32,020 nt of DNA, taken from the NCBI GenBank assembly GCA_947462065.1, contig CANHNO010000016.1, positions 1-32,020 of the forward strand. The letters run 5' to 3'. Position numbers and translations under genes: made by a program. The notes beneath the pieces were generated by a model. It was not told the origin of the DNA, searched no databases, and saw nothing but the letters and a program-made list of their open reading frames with translations. Positions 22,308 to 31,066 of the stretch are shown here, one piece after another. Positions within the stretch are counted from its first letter, which is position 1. The number at the start of each line of letters is the position of its first letter. The DNA is from Burkholderiales bacterium. Lineage in GTDB: Bacteria > Pseudomonadota > Gammaproteobacteria > Burkholderiales > Burkholderiaceae_C.

Positions 22308-23870
22308 TCACGTCGGCAAGCTGGGGCTCCGAGTGGTGGCTCCCGGGGTGGGGCCTTCGGGGAGGAACACGCTGAAAGTCGAGCCCTCGCCCAGGGTGCT
22401 CTCGACGTCGAGGCGACCTGACATCAACTGAATCAGGCCGCGCGTCACCGCCAGGCCGATCCCGGTACCCTCGATCGCGCTGTGACGGTGATCGAGTCGG
22501 TTGAACGGCTCGCCCAGCGTGGGCAACTGCGCTTGGGAGATTCCGACACCCGTGTCGATGACCTGCACGCGCACGCCGTCGGTCGCTGACTCTGCCAGCA
22601 CTCGCACGGTGCCTTCGGGTCGGTTGTACTTGATGGCGTTGCAGACCAGGTTGAGCACCACCTGACGCAATCGCGTCGCGTCGGCATGTACCGTCAGCGA
22701 CTCTCTGGCCTCGATCGGCAACAGGCGCACCGATGCAGCGTCAGCGAGCGGGTGCAGCATGTCCATGCATTCGGCCAGCAATGCCGGCAACTGCACTTCC
22801 GTGCAGTCGAGCGCAAGCTGTCCTGATTCGATGCGTGTGAGATCCAGTAACTCGCTGATCATCTGCAGCAGATGGTCGCCAGCTTCGTGGATCAGCGCCA
22901 CACGGCGGCGCTGGTTGGGCGACAGCGGGTCGCTTTCGTCAATCTGCAGCAGCTGCGCAAAGCCCATCACCGCGTTCAGCGGCGTGCGCAGCTCGTGGCT
23001 CATGTGCGACAGGAACTCGGTCTTGGCCCGATTGGCCGCCTGTGCCATCGCGGCCGATTGGCGAGCCAGCTGCAACTCATGCACTTCCGTGGAGTCTTCG
23101 AAGTAGCCGTACCACAGCACGCCGCCGTCACTTTCGCGCTGAGGCGTCGAGGTGCCGGTCATCCAGCGCAGCGCGCCGTCAGGGCGGCGCAGCCGGAAGT
23201 CGAAGCGCCATGGCGTGAGCGTGCGTGCCGACAGCTTCATCGCTGCGATGGTCGAGCCGTAGTGCTCGCGCTCGATCATCCGCAGCACCGCAGCCCCATC
23301 GCGCATCACCTCGCTGGCAGTCAGGCCCAGTACGTCGAAACAGCTTTCGCTGACGTAGCAGAACGCGCCGTCGCCGTCGCCGTTGTGGCGGTATTGGTAG
23401 ATCACGCCGGGCACATGGCGCGCTGTTTCGCTCAGCTGCGCCGCGATGGCCAGCGCACGGCTCTCGGCCTGATGGCGCTGAGTGACATCGACCAGCGTAC
23501 CGACCACGCGCAGAGGCTTTCCGTCGGTGCTCCACTCGACGATACGACCGCGTTCGGCGATCCATCGCCACTGGCCGTCCTTTGTCCGAGCGCGGTATTC
23601 GTGCTCGTAATAGGGCAGCTCGCCACGGGCATGGCGCAGGAAGTGCTCGTCGTTTTCTGCGCAGTCGTCCGGGTGTATCAGAAGGTTCCAGGCCTGCTGG
23701 GTCAGTCGACCTTCCTCCGGGCCATAGCCCAGCAGGTTCAGGTCAGAGTCAACACCCGAAAGCACATCGGTCTGCGGGTTCCATTCCCACACGGAGGTGC
23801 CAGCGCCGATCAACGCGGCGCGCACCAGGGTTTCGTAATCGCGCCTTGCAGGATCGCTGTCGCGGCTCAC
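22308..23870 (-). CDS. PAS-domain HisKA/HATPase sensor histidine kinase
   Basis: 520 aa; two PAS regions; FLSHMSHELRTPLNAVMGFAQLL H-box; VIDTGVGISQAQLPTLGEPFNRLDHR and GTGIGLAVTRGL motifs. Confidence 0.92.
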   Translation of the reverse strand: MSRDSDPARRDYETLVRAALIGAGTSVWEWNPQTDVLSGVDSDLNLLGYGPEEGRLTQQAWNLLIHPDDCAENDEHFLRHARGELPYYEHEYRARTKDGQWRWIAERGRIVEWSTDGKPLRVVGTLVDVTQRHQAESRALAIAAQLSETARHVPGVIYQYRHNGDGDGAFCYVSESCFDVLGLTASEVMRDGAAVLRMIEREHYGSTIAAMKLSARTLTPWRFDFRLRRPDGALRWMTGTSTPQRESDGGVLWYGYFEDSTEVHELQLARQSAAMAQAANRAKTEFLSHMSHELRTPLNAVMGFAQLLQIDESDPLSPNQRRRVALIHEAGDHLLQMISELLDLTRIESGQLALDCTEVQLPALLAECMDMLHPLADAASVRLLPIEARESLTVHADATRLRQVVLNLVCNAIKYNRPEGTVRVLAESATDGVRVQVIDTGVGISQAQLPTLGEPFNRLDHRHSAIEGTGIGLAVTRGLIQLMSGRLDVESTLGEGSTFSVFLPEGPTPGATTRSPSLPT

Positions 23871-23913
23871 GGTGACCCTGACGGCCGCCGCCGTTGCTTG
23901 CCTCGGTGCGCTA

Positions 23914-24129
23914 TCAATGCGCGTGAATCTTTTCGCCCGCCTTCAGCGAGTAAACGGTGCCGCAATAAGGGCACTTTCCCGAGCCGGTGGTGACCACATC
24001 AATGAACACCTTCGGGTGATTGCTCCAGAGCGGCATCTTCGGGTTCGGGCAAGTGACCGCACCCGGCCCCTGCAGATCGTGCGCGGTGACTTCGATGGCG
24101 CTGGACGAGGTGGATGGCGCTGTGCTCAT
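23914..24129 (-). CDS. zf-CHCC domain (NDUFS6-like) small zinc-finger protein
   Basis: 71 aa; VTCPNPKMPLWSNHPKVFIDVVTTGSGKCPYCGTVYSLK. Confidence 0.9.
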   Translation of the reverse strand: MSTAPSTSSSAIEVTAHDLQGPGAVTCPNPKMPLWSNHPKVFIDVVTTGSGKCPYCGTVYSLKAGEKIHAH

Positions 24130-24196
24130 GATCGGCTCCGTGGAGATGTGCGTGACGGGGGCTGGATCAGCGTATTGCGGTGGCTGGATACAGGCT

Positions 24197-25120
24197 TCAG
24201 ACCGGCGTCAGCCACTCGGCGTACTTCGGGTTGCGGCCGTTCACGATGTCGAAGAACGCAGACTGGATTTTCTCGGTGATCGGCCCGCGAGAACCTTGGC
24301 CGATCTCCAGCCGGTCCAGTTCACGGATTGGCGTCACCTCGGCGGCCGTGCCGGTGAAGAAAGCCTCGTCGGCGATGTAGATCTCGTCGCGGGTGATCCG
24401 CTTTTCGACGACCTTCAGCCCGAGGTCCGCGCAGATCGCGAAGATGGTGTTGCGGGTGATGCCGTTCAGCGCACCTGCCGACAGATCCGGCGTGTAGACC
24501 ACCCCGTTCTTGATGATGAACAGGTTCTCGCCGGCGCCTTCGCTGGCGAAGCCGCTCGCGTCGAGCAGCAGCGCCTCGTCGTAGCCGTCGTCGGTGGCTT
24601 CCATGTTGGCCAGGATCGAATTGGTGTAATTGCTCACCGCCTTCGCCTGGGTCATCGTGATGTTGACATGGTGACGCGTGTAGCTGCTGGTCTTCACGCG
24701 GATGCCGCGCTTCATGCCGTCTTCGCCGAGATAGGCGCCCCAGGTCCACGCGGCGACCATCAGGTGAATGGTGTTGCCCTTCGGGCTGACGCCGAGCTTC
24801 TTGTCGCCGATCCAGGTCAGTGGCCGGATGTAGCCGCTTTCCAGCTTGTTCTCGCGCACGACACGGCGCTGGGCCTCCATCACCTGATCGATGGAGAAAG
24901 GGATCTTCATCCGCAGGATCTTGGCGCTGTTGAACAGCCGCTCGGTGTGCTCGCGCAGCCGGAAGATCGCCGTGCCCTGCTCGGTCTTGTAGGCGCGCAC
25001 CCCTTCGAAGGCGCCACAACCATAGTGCAGCGTGTGCGACAGCACATGGATCTTGGCGTCGCGCCACTCCACCAGCTCGCCATCCATCCAGATCTTTCCG
25101 TCACGATCGGCCATCGACAT
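24197..25120 (-). CDS. ilvE: Branched-chain amino acid aminotransferase
   Basis: 307 aa; MADRDGKIWMDGELVEWRDAKIHVLSHTLHYGCGAFEGVRAYKT...GAGENLFIIKNGVVYTP. Confidence 0.96.
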   Translation of the reverse strand: MSMADRDGKIWMDGELVEWRDAKIHVLSHTLHYGCGAFEGVRAYKTEQGTAIFRLREHTERLFNSAKILRMKIPFSIDQVMEAQRRVVRENKLESGYIRPLTWIGDKKLGVSPKGNTIHLMVAAWTWGAYLGEDGMKRGIRVKTSSYTRHHVNITMTQAKAVSNYTNSILANMEATDDGYDEALLLDASGFASEGAGENLFIIKNGVVYTPDLSAGALNGITRNTIFAICADLGLKVVEKRITRDEIYIADEAFFTGTAAEVTPIRELDRLEIGQGSRGPITEKIQSAFFDIVNGRNPKYAEWLTPV

Positions 25121-25215
25121 GGCGAGACTCCAAACTGTTCATTAGCCCATGATTTTAGGCGCCGACCTGGGGCAGTTCCGAGGCGTTGTCTGAATGGGAG
25201 CCTGCGGCGCGCTGG

Positions 25216-25449
25216 TCACAGGGTGCGCACCAGCGCGATCGCTTCCTTCAAGCGCTCCTGGCCTCGCGGTGCAGGTCGTACCTCGCCGGCCAGGCCGACC
25301 TCACCGAACGCAATGAACCCGCGTGGCAGTGGCTTGCCGCGCAGACTGCTCTGGATGGCCAGCATCACCGCCAGGTCGGCCGCTGGCTCCGCGATACGCA
25401 CGCCACCTACCGCGTTGACGAACACGTCCTGATCGTTGCAAGCGATGCC
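25216..25449 (-). pseudogene. Truncated radA 3'-end copy (no start, internal C-terminal deletion)
   Basis: Encodes GIACNDQDVFVNAVGGVRIAEPAADLAVMLAIQSSLRGKPLPRGFIAFGEVGLAGEVRPAPRGQERLKEA identical to RadA of 27418-28788, then IALVRTL-stop, skipping most of the RadA C-terminus. Confidence 0.92.
25240..25449. repeat. 210-bp direct repeat, left copy (pairs with 27544-27753)
   Basis: 206/210 identical by direct reading; constant offset 2304 bp. Confidence 0.95.
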
Positions 25450-25456
25450 CGATGGG

Positions 25457-25487
25457 CTGTCCGTAATCAGGCTTCAATTGCGGACAG
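25457..25487. other. 11-bp-arm dyad / hairpin at the edge of the radA remnant
   Basis: CTGTCCGTAAT-CAGGCTTCA-ATTGCGGACAG; one mismatch in the arms. Confidence 0.75.
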
Positions 25488-25592
25488 GAACTGCCCGAGG
25501 CGGCGTAACCCGAGAGATCGCCACCAACCTGCATTCGCGGATTGGTGGACGGTCGCTCATTGCATGTAGCCCAGGACTCCCGGCGTGCCGGG

Positions 25593-27257
25593 TCAGTAGG
25601 TGGCGTCGACCTGCAAGATCGCGGTGGTGCCACTGATCTCGTGGCCCAGGATCACCAGCGGCTTGCCGTTGGGCGACTTGGCGGCCGGAATGAACAGCAC
25701 ACCCTCGGGGCCGAGCTCGCCGGTGTCGCTGGTGCGCAGGTTCAGGTAGGTCACAAAGTTGGGGGCCGTGGGGGTAGACACGTCGTAGGCCATCACGCCG
25801 CCGATCCGCTCCAGCCCGACAAAGGCGAAGGTCTTTTTGCCGATCTTGCCGACGGAAACGCCCTCCGGCTCCGGGCCCTTGTTCGCGCTGCGGCCGTCGA
25901 GCGTGTGGGTTTCGTGGTTGGCGTTGAAGAGCGCGTTGGGCAGCGTGGTGGTGCGCTGCTCGAACTGATCGCCAGAGTCCCATACCGGCATGATGTCGGA
26001 GTCCCAGATCGTGAATGAGCGGGCACCGAAGCTGTAGAGCTCGGTGCACTCCCCGGCCCCATTCTTGCCAGTGGTGCCGTCACCTGTGGGGTTGGCGGTG
26101 ACCCGCAGGCGGCCCAGGTTGGAGTCGAGGATGAGCGCGGACGCGTTGGGGAACACCGTCGGGTCCAGGCCGGCCGCGCAGTGTGTACGCACGCGCGTTT
26201 CGTCGCTGTAGCCGGGCCAGTCGGCGCGGGCCTCGCCTTCGTTGGCGGTCACCAGGTAGGTCTTGCCGTCGATGGTGAAGCGGGAAATCGCGTCGGGCTG
26301 GTACATGCCGCGCACCGGGTAGTTGGCGATCTTGATCGACGGCGTGCCGCTGTTGGTGTCGGTGCCGCCGTCCTCGTCGCTGGCATCCAGGCCGTTGCCG
26401 GCCAGGTTGTGGTCCTTGGTGCCCAGGGGCTTGACAGACAGCACCGTCGCTGCCGCGATGTCGACGACGGCGATGGCGTTGTTCTCCTGCAGCGTAACGT
26501 AGGCGATGGCGCTGTTCTCGCTGACCGCGATGTACTCTGGCTCGAAGTCCTGAGCGGCGTTGGCGCCCGGGCCGAAGATGCGCACGCCCAGCGCGCGCAA
26601 TGCGGCTTCCTGGCCGATGAAGGCCTTGAAGTCGGCTGTCGCGACGGTGGGGTTGGTGCCGCCGTTGACGGTGATGATGCTGACAGAGCCTTCGGGATCG
26701 ACGGATTCGGCTTCGCCGTAGCTGTTGGGCTCGCCTTCGTTGGCCACGATCACCTTGCTGCCGTCGGGCGTGAAGGTCAGCATGTCGGGCTGCGAGCCGA
26801 CGGTGACGTGGCCAAGCAGGCTCAGATTGCTGGCGTTGTAGAAGGCCACAGTGCCGGGGTCGGTCTTGGGAGATGCCTGAATCGCCACAGCAATCAGGCC
26901 GTTGTAGGTCGACACGCTGTTGACGGTGTCGCCGAAGACCCCCACATTGATCGTGCCCACCAGCGCCGGCTGGGTCGGGTCGGCCAGATTCAGCACATCG
27001 ACGGTGCCGATGGCGCCGTTGACGACAAACAATCGCTTGGTAGTGGCGTCGTAGGCCGTGATTTCAGCCGCGGCCGGGGCGCCGCCGTTGTAGCCGCCGA
27101 TGCGGCTGAGGGTGAAGCTCACGGGAGTCGGCTCCTCGGGCGTACCGCCGCCGCCGCCGCATCCGGTCAGGACGGCGACGGACAACACACCGGCACTGAG
27201 CAGCGCCAGCGGCAGACGACAGAGGGAGGGATTGCGACGGGTGGCCGAACGGTACAT
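25593..27257 (-). CDS. Choice-of-anchor I family / alkaline phosphatase-like lipoprotein
   Basis: ATG at 27257; lipobox-like LSVAVLTGCGGGGG; body with LVVNGAIGTVDVLNLADP, VIVANEGEPNSY, YVTLQENNAIAVVD, FEPEYIAVSE, GPEPEGVSVG, LGHEISGTTAI typical of this family. Confidence 0.88.
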   Translation of the reverse strand: MYRSATRRNPSLCRLPLALLSAGVLSVAVLTGCGGGGGTPEEPTPVSFTLSRIGGYNGGAPAAAEITAYDATTKRLFVVNGAIGTVDVLNLADPTQPALVGTINVGVFGDTVNSVSTYNGLIAVAIQASPKTDPGTVAFYNASNLSLLGHVTVGSQPDMLTFTPDGSKVIVANEGEPNSYGEAESVDPEGSVSIITVNGGTNPTVATADFKAFIGQEAALRALGVRIFGPGANAAQDFEPEYIAVSENSAIAYVTLQENNAIAVVDIAAATVLSVKPLGTKDHNLAGNGLDASDEDGGTDTNSGTPSIKIANYPVRGMYQPDAISRFTIDGKTYLVTANEGEARADWPGYSDETRVRTHCAAGLDPTVFPNASALILDSNLGRLRVTANPTGDGTTGKNGAGECTELYSFGARSFTIWDSDIMPVWDSGDQFEQRTTTLPNALFNANHETHTLDGRSANKGPEPEGVSVGKIGKKTFAFVGLERIGGVMAYDVSTPTAPNFVTYLNLRTSDTGELGPEGVLFIPAAKSPNGKPLVILGHEISGTTAILQVDATY

Positions 27258-27307
27258 CGGTGGGGCTCCTGTTGAAAACCGAAACCCTTTGACTTTGACA
27301 ATATTTT

Positions 27308-27325
27308 GTGAAAACTGAGTGAAAA
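27308..27325 (-). promoter_or_regulatory. Pho-box-like 7-4-7 direct repeat upstream of the phosphatase-like lipoprotein gene
   Basis: Minus strand TTTTCAC-TCAG-TTTTCAC; perfect 7-bp repeat, 11-bp period, in an AT-rich upstream region. Confidence 0.35.
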
Positions 27326-27417
27326 AAGAAAACCTCGAATATTGAGAAGATATGGGGAAACTTGAGCAGTTTGTGTCGGGTCGGCCCGATGCTCGGGCCC
27401 GGCTGCGCACGCAGCGT

Positions 27418-28788
27418 CTACAGACCCCGCACCATGTCGATGGCCTGTTCGATTCGCTCCACCGCATGGATCGTCAGCCCCTCGATGGGCTTCTTTGGCG
27501 CATTGGCCTTGGGCACCACGGCCACGCTGAAGCCCAGCTTCGCCGCTTCCTTCAAGCGCTCCTGGCCTCGCGGTGCAGGCCGCACCTCGCCGGCCAGGCC
27601 GACCTCACCGAACGCAATGAACCCGCGTGGCAGTGGCTTGCCGCGCAGACTGCTCTGGATGGCCAGCATCACCGCCAGGTCGGCCGCTGGCTCCGCGATA
27701 CGCACGCCACCCACCGCGTTGACGAACACGTCCTGGTCGTTGCAAGCGATGCCGGCGTGGCGGTGCAGCACCGCCAGCATCATCGCCAGCCGGTCCCGGT
27801 CCAGCCCGACGCTGAGCCGGCGCGGGCTGGGGCCCCCGCTGTCAACCAGTGCCTGAATCTCCACCAGCAACGGTCGCGTACCTTCCAGCGTGACCAGCAC
27901 GCAGGAGCCCGCCACCGGATCGCCGTGTGTGGACAAAAAGATCGCGCTGGGATTCGCCACGCCCTTCAGGCCGCGCTCGGTCATCGCGAACACGCCGATC
28001 TCGTTGACGGCGCCGAAGCGGTTCTTGATGGCGCGCACCAGCCGGAAGCTGCTGTGGGTGTCACCTTCGAAATAGAGCACCGTATCCACGATGTGCTCCA
28101 GGACGCGCGGCCCGGCCAGCGCGCCTTCCTTCGTCACGTGGCCGACCAGCACGATGGTGGTCCCGCTCGATTTCGCGATGCGCGTCAGCTGCGCCGCGCA
28201 TTCGCGCACCTGCGCAACGGAGCCCGGCGCTGAAGTCAACTGGTCGCTGTAGACCGTCTGGATCGAATCGACCACGCACACCACGGGCTGCTCTGCGGCG
28301 ATGGTGGCGGCGATCTTCTCCAGCTGGATCTCGGCAATGACCCGCACCCGCGAGCCGCCCTGCGCCTCACCCAGACCCAGCCGCCGCGAGCGAAGGGCGA
28401 CTTGCGCACCCGACTCCTCGCCCGTCACGTACAGCGCGCGCACGTTGCGCGACAGCGCGTCCAGCGCCTGCAGCAACAGCGTCGACTTGCCGATCCCCGG
28501 ATCGCCGCCGATCAGCACCACGCCACCGGCGACGATGCCGCCGCCGAGCACGCGATCGAGCTCGTCGATGCCGGTGGGCAGCCGGTCGACGTCCGAAGCC
28601 TCGATGTCGCCCAGTGTGGCCACCGGCAGCGCTCCGGCCAGCGACTGGTAGCGGTGCTTCGGCCCGGCGCTTTCAGCGACCGACTCGACCAGTGTGTTCC
28701 ACGCCTCGCAGGACGGGCACTTGCCCAGCCACTTCGGACTGGTGCCGCCGCATTCGGTGCAGGTGTACAGCGATTTGGGTTTGCTCAC
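27418..28788 (-). CDS. radA: DNA repair protein RadA
   Basis: 456 aa; zinc finger CTECGGTSPKWLGKCPSCEAWNT; GGDPGIGKSTLLLQ; KNRFG motif; Lon-protease-like C-terminus. Confidence 0.97.
   Translation of the reverse strand: MSKPKSLYTCTECGGTSPKWLGKCPSCEAWNTLVESVAESAGPKHRYQSLAGALPVATLGDIEASDVDRLPTGIDELDRVLGGGIVAGGVVLIGGDPGIGKSTLLLQALDALSRNVRALYVTGEESGAQVALRSRRLGLGEAQGGSRVRVIAEIQLEKIAATIAAEQPVVCVVDSIQTVYSDQLTSAPGSVAQVRECAAQLTRIAKSSGTTIVLVGHVTKEGALAGPRVLEHIVDTVLYFEGDTHSSFRLVRAIKNRFGAVNEIGVFAMTERGLKGVANPSAIFLSTHGDPVAGSCVLVTLEGTRPLLVEIQALVDSGGPSPRRLSVGLDRDRLAMMLAVLHRHAGIACNDQDVFVNAVGGVRIAEPAADLAVMLAIQSSLRGKPLPRGFIAFGEVGLAGEVRPAPRGQERLKEAAKLGFSVAVVPKANAPKKPIEGLTIHAVERIEQAIDMVRGL
27544..27753. repeat. 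210-bp direct repeat, right copy (inside intact radA)
   Basis: See 25240-25449. Confidence 0.95.
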
Positions 28789-28819
28789 CCGAAGACTGTA
28801 GCCGGCCCTTGGGCGTGTA

Positions 28820-29260
28820 TCACTCGTGGCCGACCTTGCCTCGTGAGGCCTTCACCTGCGCTCGAATGCCTTTGCCCTCTAGCCGCCGCTGCTTCGAGCC
28901 GTAGGTCGGCTTCGTCGGTCTGCGCACGCGCGGCGGCGAGGCGACGCTGTCGATCAGTTCCTGCAGCCGCATCAGTGCGTCGATGCGGTTCGCCTCCTGG
29001 CTGCGCGAGGTCTGCGCCTTGATGACGACCACGCCCTCGGCGGTGATGCGCTGGTCGCGCAGCGCCAGCAGCCGCTGTTTCACGCCGTCGGGCAGCGATG
29101 AGGCCTGCACGTCATAGCGCAGGTGTACCGCGCTGGAAACCTTGTTGACGTTCTGGCCGCCAGCGCCCTGTGCGCGGATCGCGGTGATCTCGACCTCGTG
29201 TTCGGCCACCACCAAGCTGGGCGAAATCACGGTGCGCCGTGCCTCAGGCGTCGCCGTCAA
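28820..29260 (-). CDS. arfB: Peptidyl-tRNA hydrolase / alternative ribosome-rescue factor ArfB
   Basis: RAQGAGGQNVNKVSSAVHLRYD GGQ motif; basic C-terminal tail KPTYGSKQRRLEGKGIRAQVKASRGK. Confidence 0.93.
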   Translation of the reverse strand: MTATPEARRTVISPSLVVAEHEVEITAIRAQGAGGQNVNKVSSAVHLRYDVQASSLPDGVKQRLLALRDQRITAEGVVVIKAQTSRSQEANRIDALMRLQELIDSVASPPRVRRPTKPTYGSKQRRLEGKGIRAQVKASRGKVGHE

Positions 29261-29789
29261 CGGCGGTCGATGGCATCGCCTTTAGCAACGCGGCTTCGCG
29301 CTGCGCAAGCTCCGCGCGCAGATGCTTGCGGATCTTCGCGGCCTCGAAGCGGCGGACCTCGTCGGGTGTGGTGGGCACGCGCGGTGGCACCGCGGTGGGT
29401 CGGCCGTCGTCGCCCATCGCCACCATCGTCAGGAAGCAGCTGTTGGCATGTCGCACGACCTGCGTGCGGATGTTCTCTGCAATGACCTTGACGCCCACCT
29501 CCATCGAGGAGGTGCCCGTGTGGTTGACGCTGGCGAGGAAGGTCACGAGTTCGCCGACGTGGATCGGCTGCAGGAAAAGCACGTGGTTGACCGACAGCGT
29601 GACCACATAGGTTCCGGCATAGCGGCTGGCACAGGCGTAGGCCACCTGGTCGAGCAGTTTCAGGATCGTGCCGCCATGCACATTGCCGGAGAAATTGGCC
29701 ATGTCCGGCGTCATCAGCACGGTCATCGTCAACATGTGGCTGGGCAGGTGCATCGTGGTCTTGGCGGTGCGTTTGCGCTCAATCGTCAA
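29244..29789 (-). CDS. Acyl-CoA thioesterase (hotdog fold); real start may be internal ([10 protein letters not shown]...)
   Basis: [51 protein letters not shown]. Confidence 0.9.
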   Translation of the reverse strand: MTIERKRTAKTTMHLPSHMLTMTVLMTPDMANFSGNVHGGTILKLLDQVAYACASRYAGTYVVTLSVNHVLFLQPIHVGELVTFLASVNHTGTSSMEVGVKVIAENIRTQVVRHANSCFLTMVAMGDDGRPTAVPPRVPTTPDEVRRFEAAKIRKHLRAELAQREAALLKAMPSTAVDGDA

Positions 29790-30888
29790 CGCGGGTCGGC
29801 ACCCGCGACGCCAGCGCGCACATCAGCTCGTAGCCGACGGTGCCAGCGGCATGCGCAACCTCGTCGATGGGCAGCACGGCGCCCCCCGGCCCTCGCCCCC
29901 ACAGCGTGACCTCGCTGCCGATATGCGCCGTGGGCACCGCGGTGAGATCGACGGTGACCATGTCCATCGAGACGCGACCGACCATCTCGCAGCGCACCCC
30001 GTCGACCAGCATCGGTGCGCCGTTGGGCGCGCTGCGCGGATAGCCATCGGCGTAGCCGCAGGCGACCACCCCGATGCGCATTGGTCGCAAGGCGGTGTAG
30101 CGGCTGCCGTAGCCCACCGTGTCGCCGGGTTGCAGGTCCTGCGTGGCGATCAATTCGCTGCGCAGCGTCATCGTCGGTTGCAGGCCCCAGTCGGCGATTT
30201 TTCGGTCGGGGAAGTCGGGGGCCGAGCCGTACAGCGCGATGCCAGGGCGCACCCAGTCGCCGCGCACTGCCTCGTTTTCGGGTGCATGGCGCAATGTGGC
30301 AGCGCTGTTGCAAAGTGACCGCTCTCCGGGCAGTTCACGGGTGGTGGCTTCGAACACCGCCCACTGGCGAGCGATGCCGCCGCCCGATCCATCGCGGTCC
30401 GCATCGGCAAAGTGCGTCATCAGCGTGATGCTTTCCACCTGCGTCAAACCACTCAGCCGCAACCAGGCCGAGCGGTAGGCCGATGGGGTGAAGCCCAGTC
30501 GGTTCATGCCGCTGTTCATCTTCAGGAAGACATGATGCGGCGCCTGCGTCTTGTGCGCCGCCAGCCAGTCGATCTGCGCCTCCCGGTGCACCGTGTGCCA
30601 CAGGCTCAGGCGCGAACAGAGCTCCAGGTCGCGCGCGTCGAAGCAGCCTTCGAGCAGCAGGATCGGTCCGCGCCAGCCAAGTGCACGCACACGCTGTGCC
30701 TCGTCAAGGTCGAGCAGCGCAAAGCCATCTGCGCCTTGAAAACCGGCATAAACACGCTCGATGCCATGGCCGTATGCATTGGCCTTGACCACGGCCCAGA
30801 CGCGGGCATCCGGTGCATGGACCCGTGCGCGCCGCAGGTTGTGCGTCAGCGCCTGGGGGTGGATCACGGCTTCGATGGGGCGGGGCAT
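29779..30888 (-). CDS. alr: Alanine racemase
   Basis: ATG at 30888; [45 protein letters not shown]-lysine motif; catalytic Tyr region VGYGSRY. Confidence 0.95.
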   Translation of the reverse strand: MPRPIEAVIHPQALTHNLRRARVHAPDARVWAVVKANAYGHGIERVYAGFQGADGFALLDLDEAQRVRALGWRGPILLLEGCFDARDLELCSRLSLWHTVHREAQIDWLAAHKTQAPHHVFLKMNSGMNRLGFTPSAYRSAWLRLSGLTQVESITLMTHFADADRDGSGGGIARQWAVFEATTRELPGERSLCNSAATLRHAPENEAVRGDWVRPGIALYGSAPDFPDRKIADWGLQPTMTLRSELIATQDLQPGDTVGYGSRYTALRPMRIGVVACGYADGYPRSAPNGAPMLVDGVRCEMVGRVSMDMVTVDLTAVPTAHIGSEVTLWGRGPGGAVLPIDEVAHAAGTVGYELMCALASRVPTRVDD

Positions 30889-31012
30889 GGGAGGTCGAAT
30901 GACAAGAACCCATTCTGCCGCAGGGCTTGCAAACCCTTGCCGCGCAGTGCCCCGCACAGCGGTTCCGCAGCACCCCGCGTGCTATAACCCGCGCCGCAAG
31001 GAGACCCGTCGG

Positions 31013-31066
31013 ATGTACGGCCTCGTCATCGTGCCGACCCGGAAACTGAGCGCCACCAGCGAATGA
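31013..31066 (+). CDS. Candidate 17-aa upstream ORF overlapping lplT start
   Basis: AAGGAG-N8-ATG; MYGLVIVPTRKLSATSE-stop; TGA overlaps lplT ATG (ATGA). Confidence 0.4.
   Translation: MYGLVIVPTRKLSATSE

Noticed and set aside
22872-23993. 373-aa plus-strand ORF
   Set aside because: Antisense to the histidine kinase; composition typical of a shadow ORF.
24020-25432. 470-aa plus-strand ORF
   Set aside because: Antisense to ilvE and the radA fragment; no recognisable domain.
25240-27753. Composite transposon or integron cassette flanked by direct repeats
   Set aside because: The repeats are radA coding sequence, not IS or attC; no transposase or integrase and no convincing target-site duplication.
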